Below, piece after piece: positions 7,420 to 14,534 of a stretch of 42,936 nucleotides of DNA. The first letter of the stretch is position 1, and each line of letters begins with the position of its first letter. The DNA comes from Ignatzschineria sp. (GTDB taxonomy: Bacteria > Pseudomonadota > Gammaproteobacteria > Cardiobacteriales > Wohlfahrtiimonadaceae). A model generated the notes under the pieces. The model saw only the letters and a list, made by a program, of their open reading frames with translations, did no database searches and was not told the DNA's origin. Location: assembly GCA_030150405.1 (NCBI GenBank), contig JASLFU010000003.1, forward strand, positions 1 through 42,936, in the 5' to 3' direction. The translations under genes and the position numbers were made by a program.

Positions 7420-8333
7420 TATGATTTCCCCTCTTTACCAGCCTCTTTTACTAGTTCGGCAATGCCTGCAAGAGAGCTCACCACATTGGTGGCTTCCATC
7501 GGCATCATAATAATTTTTCCATTATCGCTTTCGGCAATTTTGCCAAAGGCCTCCACATATTTTTGGGCAACAAAGTAGTTAATAGCCTGAATATCTCCCT
7601 CTTGAATAGCGCGAGAAACCATCATGGTGGCCTCAGCTTCAGCTTGCGCTAAACGCTCCCGGGCTTCAGCTTCTAAAATCGCTGCTGCCTTTTTGCCCTC
7701 AGCCTCTAAAATGGCCGATTGCTTATGTCCTTCAGAGCGGAGAATCTCTGCCTCTCGGATTCCTTGGGCTTCTAAAACAGCGGCGCGTTTTTCTCGCTCT
7801 GCTTTCATCTGTTTTGCCATCGAGTCCACAAGATCTTTAGGGGGCTCAATATCTTTAATCTCAATACGGGTAACTTTTACACCCCAAGGTTCAGTGGCAT
7901 GATCGACCACAGCAAGAAGGCGGGCATTAATATCGTCCCGTTTAGAGAGGAGTTCATCAAGATCCATCGAGCCCATTACGGTACGAATATTGGTCATGGT
8001 GAGGTTTAAGATTGCCGAGCCGAGGTCATTAACTGCATAGGCGGCGCGGGCTGCATCATTAATCTGAAAGAAGACAACACCATCTACTCTTACCATCGCA
8101 TTATCACGGGTGATTACTCCTTGTGAGGGGACATCGGTAACATTTTCCATCATATTAATTTTATGTCCTACCCGCTCAAAGAAGGGGATAATAAAGGAGA
8201 TCCCCGGGGTAATGGTCTGCTTGTAACGGCCAAATCGCTCGATTGTATATTCATAGCCTTGCGGGACCATCTGAATGCCTAACAAGATTACAAGCACAAC
8301 AACAGCGACAAGAATGGCAACAAAAATTAACAC
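7419..8333 (-). CDS. qmcA: SPFH/band 7 protein QmcA (paraslipin)
   Basis: A 304-aa SPFH-domain protein. An N-terminal membrane segment (about 2-20) is followed by VPQGYEYTIERFGRY, the classical start of the band 7 domain, and by long alanine/glutamate-rich helices (about 165-240, EAEGKKAAAILEAEARERL) that drive ring-like oligomers. Closest to E. coli QmcA/paraslipin; these proteins organise membrane regions and often partner with FtsH-type proteases or NfeD. The start codon is GTG at 8333, with AAGGAG 6 nt upstream. A good -10 hexamer (TATAAT, minus strand 8396-8391) lies about 60 nt upstream, with a poor -35. First gene of the four-gene operon. Confidence 0.92.
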   Translation of the reverse strand: MLIFVAILVAVVVLVILLGIQMVPQGYEYTIERFGRYKQTITPGISFIIPFFERVGHKINMMENVTDVPSQGVITRDNAMVRVDGVVFFQINDAARAAYAVNDLGSAILNLTMTNIRTVMGSMDLDELLSKRDDINARLLAVVDHATEPWGVKVTRIEIKDIEPPKDLVDSMAKQMKAEREKRAAVLEAQGIREAEILRSEGHKQSAILEAEGKKAAAILEAEARERLAQAEAEATMMVSRAIQEGDIQAINYFVAQKYVEAFGKIAESDNGKIIMMPMEATNVVSSLAGIAELVKEAGKEGKS

Positions 8334-8390
8334 GATAGACTCCTTAGATATGAGTGCTAAAACTGAGAAAAGTTCCTCTATAATCCTCTA

Positions 8391-8396
8391 ATTATA
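8391..8396 (-). promoter_or_regulatory. Candidate -10 element for the qmcA operon
   Basis: A consensus TATAAT on the minus strand, 58 nt before the qmcA GTG. No convincing -35 hexamer is found at 16-18 nt, so this is tentative. Confidence 0.35.
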
Positions 8397-8477
8397 GGCT
8401 ATGGGGGCGGAGGATGATAGAAAGCTCGTTAACTTAACATCACTTATTGGCAAAATAGCTATAGATTAGGGCTGGTA

Positions 8478-8515
8478 ATAAAAAACGCCTTCTCTGAAAT
8501 GAGTAAGGCGTCTTT
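8478..8515 (-). terminator. Rho-independent terminator of erpA
   Basis: A 7-bp stem ACGCCTT/AAGGCGT (8485-8491 with 8505-8511); on the minus strand it is followed by TTTTTATTA. It lies 58 bp beyond the erpA stop codon and separates erpA from the qmcA operon. Confidence 0.8.
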
Positions 8516-8568
8516 TGTTTATAAAGTTTTCCAATGTTTTACCGATAGCAGGCAAACAACCGCTTACA

Positions 8569-8913
8569 TTATGCGCTAAATGAGTTTCCGCAGCCGCAGG
8601 TTGTTGTTGCATTGGGGTTGCGAATAACAAATTGCTCCCCTTGGAGATCGTTTACATAATCGATCTCAGCGCCTACTAAATATTGGTAGCTTAAAGGATC
8701 GACAAGAAGCGTAACATCTTGATTGACCACTTCCACATCGCCCTCTTCTACAGATTGGGCAAATGCAAAACCATATTGGAAGCCAGAGCAGCCCCCGCCC
8801 TGGATATAGACGCGGAGTTTTAAGCTGTTATCTCCTTCTGCATCGATCAAGCTCTTAACTTTTAGCGCCGCAGAATCGGTAAAATTGATACCGGTTTCTT
8901 CTACAGTAGACAT
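8569..8913 (-). CDS. erpA: Iron-sulfur cluster insertion protein ErpA
   Basis: A-type Fe-S carrier that delivers clusters to apo-enzymes of respiration and isoprenoid synthesis. The 114-aa length equals E. coli ErpA and the three cluster ligands are at the same positions: Cys42 (GGGCSGFQYG) and Cys106 and Cys108 (CGCGNSFSA). The frame is open upstream to 8961, but the ATG at 8913 has AAGGAG 8 nt before it and gives the family start MSTVEETGINFTDSAA, so I use it. An extended -10 promoter lies 36 nt upstream. The gene has its own terminator. Confidence 0.96.
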   Translation of the reverse strand: MSTVEETGINFTDSAALKVKSLIDAEGDNSLKLRVYIQGGGCSGFQYGFAFAQSVEEGDVEVVNQDVTLLVDPLSYQYLVGAEIDYVNDLQGEQFVIRNPNATTTCGCGNSFSA

Positions 8914-8948
8914 AATTTTATCTCCTTCTAAATAAATTCCTTCCCTGC

Positions 8949-8957
8949 AGTATAGCA
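8949..8957 (-). promoter_or_regulatory. Extended -10 promoter of erpA
   Basis: On the minus strand TGC precedes TATACT (8954-8949), giving an extended -10 (TGnTATACT) 35 nt before the erpA ATG. No good -35 is present, as is usual for this promoter type. Confidence 0.5.
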
Positions 8958-9010
8958 TCATCTTGCAAATCCCGAGGGAAGTTCATTTATCATTTTTTTC
9001 GGTTATAAGG

Positions 9011-10792
9011 TTACTTTGTGTCCTCTTTTTTCGGCACGATTGAGAGGAAGAGCTCCTTTAATTGAGCCTCGCTAATACTTGCGGGAGCATCGGTGAGTAG
9101 ACAAGCCGCCGATTGTGTTTTCGGGAAGGCCATGACATCACGGATTGAGCCAGCACCCGCCATTAACATCACTAAACGATCTAAACCAAAGGCGATACCA
9201 CCATGGGGAGGCGCACCATATTTAAGCGCATCGAGAAGGAAGCCAAATTTCTCTTCCGCCTCTTCTTCGCCAATACCAAGAAGCTCAAAAACCTTCATCT
9301 GGAGATCGTGCTTAAAGATACGGATTGAACCGCCCCCAAGCTCTGTACCATTTAGGACTAAATCGTAAGCGTTGGCGATACAGTTTTCGGGGTCTTTAAG
9401 AGATTCGATCCCTGTTTTAGGGGAGGTGAAGGGGTGATGCACCGCAACGTAGCGTTTTTCATCTTCGTCATACTCAAACATGGGGAAGTCTACTACCCAC
9501 ATCGGCGCCCACTCTGTTGTAAAGAGCTCAAGGTCTTTTCCGATTTTCACTCGAAGAGCGCCCATTGCATCATTTACGATGCGCGCTTTATCTGCACCAA
9601 AGAAGATAATATCGTTATCTTTTGCGCCAGTGGCTTCTAAAAGTGCAGTTAAGGTTGCATCATCTAGGAATTTCACAATGGGGGATTGCAAGCCGTCACG
9701 GCCCTTTGCCACCTCATTAACCCGGATATAGGCTAAACCTTTTGCACCATAGCGGCCTACAAACTCGGTATATTCATCGATATTGCGGCGTGTAAATTTG
9801 TCAGATGCATTGGGGATATTAAGCGCGACAACGCGTCCCTTTTCCATATTTGCGGCATCTTTAAAGACTTTGAAATCGGTAGATTTCATCAGTTCGGTGA
9901 CTTCTGTAAATTCTAAAGGAATTCGTAAGTCAGGGCGATCTGAACCGAAACGAGCCATCGCTTCTGCATAAGTCATGCGGGGGATATTTTCTCCAAAGTC
10001 GACGTCGATAGCCTCTTTAAAGATATGGCGCACCATCTTCTCGGCGATATCCATAATCTCATCAGAAGAGAGGAAAGAGGTCTCAATATCGAGCTGGGTA
10101 AATTCTGGCTGACGGTCAGCACGAAGATCTTCATCCCTAAAGCAGCGCACAATCTGATAGTAGCGATCAAAGCCGCTCATCATAAGTAATTGTTTAAAGA
10201 GTTGCGGGCTCTGCGGGAGAGCAAAGAACTCACCATGATGGACACGGGAGGGAACAACATAGTCCCGGGCGCCTTCGGGTGTGGCTTTCGTTAAGAAGGG
10301 AGTTTCAATATCCAGAAAGCCTTGGCTATCCATCACTTCACGGATAAGGCGCGTGACCTTTGAGCGTAAGAGAATATTCTTCTGCATGCGGGCATCGCGA
10401 AGATCGAGGTAGCGATATTTAAGGCGAACCTCTTCTGATGTCTTATCATCCCCTAGTTGGAAGGGAAGAGGGGCAGCTTGGTTTAAGATGGTGAGTTTAT
10501 TAGCCACCACCTCAATTTTCCCCGAGACAATATTGGGGTTAACCATCCCTTCGGGGCGAGCATTAACAACACCTTCAATCTGAATCACAAATTCATTACG
10601 GATTTTCTCAGCTTCGGCAAAATCGCTCTCAAGTTTTGCTGGGTCAATAACGACCTGCACAATGCCTTCACGGTCGCGAAGATCCACAAAGATAACGCCC
10701 CCATGATCTCGGCGACGATGCACCCAGCCAGAGAGGGTAACGGTTTGATTGAGGAGCTCTTCACTCACTAATCCACAGTAATGTGATCGCAT
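9011..10792 (-). CDS. aspS: Aspartate--tRNA ligase (AspRS), possibly non-discriminating
   Basis: A 593-aa bacterial-type class IIb aminoacyl-tRNA synthetase. Order: OB-fold anticodon-binding domain (about 1-105), catalytic core with FLDIETPFLTKATPEGARDY, class II motif 2 FRDEDLRADRQPEFTQLD, a bacterial GAD insertion, and motif 3 GLDRLVMLMAG near the C-terminus. The anticodon-binding region reads RRRDHGG with His30, the form found in the non-discriminating AspRS of Pseudomonas and Neisseria; E. coli has Leu there. Such enzymes also charge tRNA-Asn with Asp, which GatCAB then amidates. That reading is an inference. The gene has its own promoter and a ~118-nt leader containing a hairpin. Confidence 0.97.
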   Translation of the reverse strand: MRSHYCGLVSEELLNQTVTLSGWVHRRRDHGGVIFVDLRDREGIVQVVIDPAKLESDFAEAEKIRNEFVIQIEGVVNARPEGMVNPNIVSGKIEVVANKLTILNQAAPLPFQLGDDKTSEEVRLKYRYLDLRDARMQKNILLRSKVTRLIREVMDSQGFLDIETPFLTKATPEGARDYVVPSRVHHGEFFALPQSPQLFKQLLMMSGFDRYYQIVRCFRDEDLRADRQPEFTQLDIETSFLSSDEIMDIAEKMVRHIFKEAIDVDFGENIPRMTYAEAMARFGSDRPDLRIPLEFTEVTELMKSTDFKVFKDAANMEKGRVVALNIPNASDKFTRRNIDEYTEFVGRYGAKGLAYIRVNEVAKGRDGLQSPIVKFLDDATLTALLEATGAKDNDIIFFGADKARIVNDAMGALRVKIGKDLELFTTEWAPMWVVDFPMFEYDEDEKRYVAVHHPFTSPKTGIESLKDPENCIANAYDLVLNGTELGGGSIRIFKHDLQMKVFELLGIGEEEAEEKFGFLLDALKYGAPPHGGIAFGLDRLVMLMAGAGSIRDVMAFPKTQSAACLLTDAPASISEAQLKELFLSIVPKKEDTK

Positions 10793-10841
10793 ATTTTTGA
10801 ATCCTTAAATATCAGTAGCGTAAATTTATAAAACATCCGAT

Positions 10842-10874
10842 AAAAGCGCTGGAACTCTCTCTATCTGCGCTTTT
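10842..10874 (-). other. Hairpin in the aspS leader
   Basis: AAAAGCGC (10842-10849) pairs perfectly with GCGCTTTT (10867-10874) around a 17-nt loop. On the minus strand the stem lies between the predicted aspS promoter and the aspS start and is followed by TTTTATC, so it could act as a leaky terminator or attenuator, or only shape the leader. Confidence 0.55.
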
Positions 10875-10909
10875 TATGGTGTCTTAATTTTATAAAAATG
10901 AAAGCATAA

Positions 10910-10938
10910 ATTATAGAGTATTTAGGGAAAGATTTCAG
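10910..10938 (-). promoter_or_regulatory. Promoter of aspS
   Basis: On the minus strand CTGAAA (10938-10933, 4 of 6 match to the -35 consensus), a 17-nt spacer, and a perfect TATAAT (10915-10910). It predicts a transcript start near 10903 and a leader of about 110 nt before aspS. Confidence 0.6.
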
Positions 10939-10984
10939 TCTTTCCTTAGGGTGATTGCTCTTCAAATTCCCTTCTCTTTATCGA

Positions 10985-11025
10985 TTTTATAAAAAGCCGG
11001 TAAAGCTATAGAGAGCTTACCGGCG
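10985..11025 (-). terminator. Rho-independent terminator of the HSL-type esterase gene
   Basis: Stem GCCGGTAAAGCT (10996-11007) pairs with AGCTTACCGGC (11014-11024) with one bulged A; on the minus strand the stem is followed by TTTTTAT. It lies 45 bp past the esterase stop. Confidence 0.85.
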
Positions 11026-11068
11026 CTTGAAAAGAGCCCTTTAAGGGTGAAAATATTTTAAAAGCCTA

Positions 11069-12040
11069 TTAACGGAGTGTGCGGATAAAGTAGGCCGCTT
11101 TTTTAAGATACTCTTTCCCGATTGGAATGAGGCCTGAATAGGCTAAAAAATCGTGGGGCTGATTAGGAATATGGTAATGCTGCACAAAGAGGCGCTCTTC
11201 CCGTAATTTTTGGGCATAAGCGATCCCTTCATCCACCAAAGGATCGAGCCCTACGGTAATAATAAAGGTATGGAGGTGACGATTTAATTGGTTATTTAAT
11301 AGAGGCGATAGCCTAGGGTCTGTAAGATCTTCCTCTCCGGTTAAATAAGCAGCGCGAAATTCCCGCACTGACTTTCCATTTACAGGAAAGCCCCGATCAA
11401 TACGTTGATAAGATTTAAAGCTTAAAGTGAGATCGGTTGAAGGGTAGAAGAGAATCTCGGCAATAACCTCCCCTTGCGCGGGAAGCTCTTCAGAATATTG
11501 ATGGGCAAGAATCGTGGCAATCTGCCCGCCAGCACTATCCCCAGCTAAGATAATGCGCATGGGGTCGATCTTAAAGAGACGATTGTTTTCGCAAATAAAG
11601 TTAAGCGCAGTAATGGAATCTTCAAGGGGGATAGGGAATTTAAACTCTGGGGCAAGCCGATAATCTACAGCGATCACGGTGATCTTTGCCTCATTGGCTA
11701 AAAAGCGGCAGTTCGCCTCATGGCTCTCAAGCCCGCCGGCTGTCCAACCTCCCCCATGAAAGTAGATAAGGGCATCGGTAACCTTATCCCCAAGCTCTGG
11801 AGCACGATAGCTGCGCAATGTGATCTCGCCATTTTCCACGGGGCAGAGAAAATCCTCTTGCTCAACTTCGGGACTTTTAACGCCATATTTGATCGCAGCG
11901 GAACTGTAGAGCTCTCTTAACGTAGGAATGTCGGTAGCCGTTTTCCCTTCATATTCTGCTTTACGATAGGCGCGAATTAAGGGTTGGGCATCGGGGGAGA
12001 TATCGGATAAGGGGATAATAAGGTTTGAAGTCGGTTGCAT
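11069..12040 (-). CDS. Alpha/beta hydrolase of the hormone-sensitive lipase (HSL) esterase family
   Basis: A 323-aa carboxylesterase-like enzyme. The HSL oxyanion motif HGGGW is at 95-99; the nucleophile Ser169 sits in GDSAGG (167-172); Asp266 (GLDPLVDEG) and His296 (NQPHDF) complete the triad. No signal peptide, so it acts in the cytoplasm on short-chain esters of unknown identity. The ATG has GGAGG 5 nt upstream, but this site overlaps a perfect 10-nt palindrome (12049-12058) and follows a long structured leader, so translation may be controlled. It stands alone with its own terminator. Confidence 0.88.
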   Translation of the reverse strand: MQPTSNLIIPLSDISPDAQPLIRAYRKAEYEGKTATDIPTLRELYSSAAIKYGVKSPEVEQEDFLCPVENGEITLRSYRAPELGDKVTDALIYFHGGGWTAGGLESHEANCRFLANEAKITVIAVDYRLAPEFKFPIPLEDSITALNFICENNRLFKIDPMRIILAGDSAGGQIATILAHQYSEELPAQGEVIAEILFYPSTDLTLSFKSYQRIDRGFPVNGKSVREFRAAYLTGEEDLTDPRLSPLLNNQLNRHLHTFIITVGLDPLVDEGIAYAQKLREERLFVQHYHIPNQPHDFLAYSGLIPIGKEYLKKAAYFIRTLR

Positions 12041-12048
12041 ATGGGCCT

Positions 12049-12058
12049 CCGCATGCGG
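12049..12058. repeat. Palindrome overlapping the esterase ribosome binding site
   Basis: CCGCATGCGG is a perfect 10-nt palindrome. It shares bases with the GGAGG of the esterase gene (minus strand 12050-12046). Confidence 0.7.
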
Positions 12059-12060
12059 CG

Positions 12061-12093
12061 ATCGGAGGCGGGCGTGAGCCTTATCGCTCCGAT
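12061..12093 (-). other. Hairpin in the esterase leader
   Basis: ATCGGAG (12061-12067) pairs with CTCCGAT (12087-12093). It lies 20 nt before the esterase start codon on the minus strand, between the ribosome-binding palindrome and the large hairpin at 12111. Confidence 0.5.
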
Positions 12094-12110
12094 GCCTGTT
12101 TAAAATAAAT

Positions 12111-12141
12111 TAAGAGCCTGTGGTATGAGCACAGGCTCTTA
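12111..12141 (-). other. Strong 12-bp hairpin in the esterase leader
   Basis: TAAGAGCCTGTG (12111-12122) pairs without mismatch with CACAGGCTCTTA (12130-12141) around a 7-nt loop. On the minus strand it is followed by ATTTATTTTAAA, T-rich but without a clean T run, so it may be a weak terminator of a leader RNA. It lies about 70 nt before the esterase gene. Confidence 0.65.
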
Positions 12142-12363
12142 GGATAAACAATCTATCACGTCGCTTATAATTTTAGTTGTTAGAGATAGATGCTACTCAC
12201 CATATTTACTGAAGCTGTAGAGATATCTTTCTCTTTTAGCTCAGCCCTCCTTTGAACGCATCCGGATTGTGGTGATTCGTTGTTATTGCCCTGCGGGCTT
12301 ATGGTCAATCCCAATGCGAAAAACTGTAACCTTGTAGCTCTATCATTAGCACACCTTTGTCAA
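12142..12363 (-). other. Structured intergenic segment, possible leader or small RNA of unknown class
   Basis: This stretch between the divergent esterase and hydrolase genes has no open frame but clear pairing: 12257-12268 (CGCATCCGGATT) pairs with 12307-12318 over 12 positions with a single G-G mismatch and one wobble, enclosing a GCCC/GGGC hairpin (12288-12291 with 12295-12298). On the minus strand a consensus TTGACA (12363-12358) precedes it, but the -10 is poor. Together with the terminator-like hairpin at 12111 this could be an untranslated RNA of about 220-240 nt read toward the esterase. It matches no riboswitch class I know. Confidence 0.4.
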
Positions 12364-12387
12364 GAATACCAACAATTTTATTTTTTA

Positions 12388-12439
12388 AAGTTGATCATAG
12401 ACAGTTTAAATCAGAAAAATCGCTGATAAACATCAACTT
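12388..12439. repeat. Large imperfect inverted repeat upstream of the hydrolase gene
   Basis: Outer arms AAGTTGAT (12388-12395) and ATCAACTT (12432-12439) match perfectly; within them GTTT..ATCAG (12404-12413) pairs with CTGATAAAC (12423-12431) around a short loop. It could be an operator or an RNA hairpin. The remaining 200 bp to the hydrolase gene are AT-rich with no other element I can support. Confidence 0.5.
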
Positions 12440-12646
12440 ATTTCCCTATTAAAGAGTTTGAAATTACAGAGGTTTTTAGGTTTTAGAGAGACTCTGTTAG
12501 ACTCAATTTATTGCCTATAAAATAATCAAAAAGAGGGTGTAAAAGCTATGTTTTCCCTGTTGATTTAAAAATGGAGTGATACTCTACCGATCTATAGCGC
12601 TAAAAATTTGCAAAGTTGAAGGCATTCAGAGGTTTTAAGGAAAGGC

Positions 12647-13552
12647 ATGAAGAACGAAAAGAGAAAAGAGTGGGGTGAGAGCTTAAATGGAGGGGCGCTG
12701 CAGTTTTGTAAGCTTCCTTTGAGCTATGAGTCTAAAAGTAGTGTGAAGATCGCCTATCGCCATAGGATACCGAAAGAAGAGAGTAGCACGTTTATAGCTC
12801 CTAAAATTTTGTGGTTAGGAGGGTATCGTTCCATTATGGATGGTGAGAAGGCCCGGGCTATTGATGCGGCAGCTGAGCAGAAATGTTGGGAGTTTTTACG
12901 TTTCGATTACTCAGGCCATGGTGAAAGTGGTGGAGATTTTGCAGAGGGTAATCTCACGCAATGGGTGTTTGAGGCTGAAAAAATGCTCGCTAAACTGCTT
13001 GCTTCAACAGAGTATAAAGTGCTTTCTAATAAAGATGAAGAGCCTCCACTATTAATAGTGGGTTCATCTATGGGCGCGTGGATTGCGCTTCTGTTAGCTG
13101 CTCGATTTCTGGAAAAAGAGCCCGAGGCGAAAGTGAATCTTCTTTTAATTGCGCCTGCTGCAGATTTTACTCATCACCTTCTGCCAAAGCGTTATCCGTC
13201 AGAGTTGTGGGAAACACTGGCGGATCGAGGAGTGATCTATCAGAAGGCGTATGGAGAGAATCAGCCGCTCTATTATCAATTTGTGCAAGATGCAGAAAAA
13301 CACCTTATATTAAATGATAGAATGTTGTCCTCGCTTAGAGAGCGAGCCATTAACATCACCATTTTGCATGGTACAGATGATGAGGTGATCCCCCTTGCTT
13401 ACGGTAGGCAGATCGCAGAGCATCTAACTAAAGTGTGCAATAATGGCGAAGTGGATTTTCAGGTTGTTCAACAGGGTGATCATCGTCTCTCCCGAGGGGA
13501 GGATATTGCAAAGATCATCCAAATTATAGAAGGATATTGCGGTGGGAATTGA
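12647..13552 (+). CDS. Alpha/beta hydrolase (serine esterase/thioesterase-like)
   Basis: A 301-aa single-domain alpha/beta hydrolase. LGGYRS (57-62) takes the oxyanion position, DYSGHGES lies at 87-94, the nucleophile Ser141 is in GSSMGAW, Asp244 or Asp245 in HGTDDEVIP and His279 in GDHRLS. It resembles the ABHD10/mycophenolic-ester hydrolase-like group of bacterial hydrolases, but the substrate is unknown. No signal peptide. AAGGAAAGG lies directly upstream of the ATG. Its last codons overlap the start of the TauE/SafE permease gene by 11 nt, so the two are made together, which hints at linked use of an anion substrate (inference). Confidence 0.82.
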   Translation: MKNEKRKEWGESLNGGALQFCKLPLSYESKSSVKIAYRHRIPKEESSTFIAPKILWLGGYRSIMDGEKARAIDAAAEQKCWEFLRFDYSGHGESGGDFAEGNLTQWVFEAEKMLAKLLASTEYKVLSNKDEEPPLLIVGSSMGAWIALLLAARFLEKEPEAKVNLLLIAPAADFTHHLLPKRYPSELWETLADRGVIYQKAYGENQPLYYQFVQDAEKHLILNDRMLSSLRERAINITILHGTDDEVIPLAYGRQIAEHLTKVCNNGEVDFQVVQQGDHRLSRGEDIAKIIQIIEGYCGGN

Positions 13553-14348
13553 GTTATTAATCTTTATGCTGCTAGGATGCATCATTGGTGTGATCTCCGG
13601 GCTTTTAGGTGTGGGGGGCGGTACTGTGGTTGTGCCGACGGTGGTCTTCTTTTTAACCTTTATTGGGGCAGATCCCTCCGTTATTATGAAGGTGGCGCTT
13701 GGTACCTCGTTTGCAGTTGTGGCAACAACGAGCCTCTCTTCGGTGATCGCGCATCAGCGCCGGGGCTCTGTGGTTTGGAGTGTGGTGCTCACACTAGGTA
13801 TTGGCGCAATGATCGGTGTTGCGCTAGGGAGCAAGGTGGTGAGCAGTATGTCGGACTCAGTTTTACAGCTTCTTTTCTCCCTCTTTTTGGCCTATACCAT
13901 CTTCAATATGTTGCGCACCGCTTCTAAAAAAGAGGCTGATTCTGCGGCTCATGTGCCTAAATTAGGTTATGTTGGCATTGGGGGTGTAATCGGTTTTCTT
14001 TCAAGCTTTGTGGGGATCGGGGGCGGAGTGATGATTGTCCCTGTGTTGAGCAAGATCGGCCATAAGATGAAAAACGCTATCGCCTCCTCTTCTGCGGTAG
14101 GAGTACTTTTAGCGCTTTCGGGGGCGATTAGCTCTATCTTTACGGGGCTTAATGTTGCGGAAACGCCCGATAACTCTTTCGGTTTTATCTACCTTCCTGC
14201 CTTTATTGGCCTTTCAGTGACGAGTATCCTCTTTGCTCCTTTAGGTGCAAAACTGGTCTACACGCTTCCGGTAAAGCGTATTCGGCAGATTTTTGCAGGC
14301 TTCTTAACCATCGTTTTAATTATTTTCCTCTATAATAATTATCTTTAA
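13542..14348 (+). CDS. TauE/SafE family membrane permease (sulfite/organosulfonate exporter type)
   Basis: A 268-aa integral membrane protein with about eight hydrophobic segments in two related halves, each opening with the glycine signature of the family: GLLGVGGG (about 21-28) and SFVGIGGG in the second half. TauE/SafE proteins move sulfite, sulfoacetate or related anions across the inner membrane; the substrate here is unknown. I use the GTG at 13542, which has AAGGA 8 nt upstream; an internal ATG at 13566 would remove the first eight residues. Followed by a long untranslated stretch and a terminator at 14439. Confidence 0.85.
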   Translation: MGIELLIFMLLGCIIGVISGLLGVGGGTVVVPTVVFFLTFIGADPSVIMKVALGTSFAVVATTSLSSVIAHQRRGSVVWSVVLTLGIGAMIGVALGSKVVSSMSDSVLQLLFSLFLAYTIFNMLRTASKKEADSAAHVPKLGYVGIGGVIGFLSSFVGIGGGVMIVPVLSKIGHKMKNAIASSSAVGVLLALSGAISSIFTGLNVAETPDNSFGFIYLPAFIGLSVTSILFAPLGAKLVYTLPVKRIRQIFAGFLTIVLIIFLYNNYL

Positions 14349-14438
14349 CGATCAATCGCATTACGTAGATTGCGAGAGTTATAAAATTTATAGCAAAGTT
14401 AATCGGAAGCACCTTAAGCAAAAGGGAGTTTCTAAGAG

Positions 14439-14467
14439 AAAGGCAGGTTTTCAATCTGCCTTTTTTA
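14439..14467 (+). terminator. Rho-independent terminator after the TauE/SafE gene
   Basis: Stem AAAGGCAG (14439-14446) with CTGCCTTT (14456-14463), 9-nt loop, then a T run to 14466. It ends the hydrolase-permease transcript and insulates polA. Confidence 0.88.
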
Positions 14468-14485
14468 TATAATTGAATCTTCATG

Positions 14486-14497
14486 CCGAAGCTTCGG
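14486..14497. repeat. 12-nt palindrome upstream of polA
   Basis: CCGAAGCTTCGG is a perfect palindrome 38 bp before the polA start codon, within the likely promoter region (TTGAAT at 14473, weak -10). It may be an operator. Confidence 0.5.
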
Positions 14498-14534
14498 AAT
14501 ATTTCAAAATATAAAATAAAGGTAGTCAGGGTTT

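Noticed and set aside
8914..8961. 16-residue N-terminal extension of ErpA
   Set aside because: It spans the predicted -10 element and lacks a ribosome binding site; the ATG at 8913 has AAGGAG and gives the exact family length.
9093..9368. Open frames antisense to aspS and other long genes (for example 9093-9368, 18778-19101, 31178-31450)
   Set aside because: They mirror well-identified genes, have low-complexity Ser/Arg/Pro-rich products and no ribosome binding sites; they are shadows.
12240..12345. 6S RNA, suggested by a CAAGGTTACAG stretch on the minus strand
   Set aside because: The stretch resembles part of E. coli 6S RNA, but the order of the other conserved parts and the central bubble do not match.
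12041..12363. Known riboswitch (TPP, FMN, cobalamin, lysine, glycine, manganese types)
   Set aside because: I looked for their conserved cores and found none complete; a short AAGCCCGCAGGGC is only superficially FMN-like.
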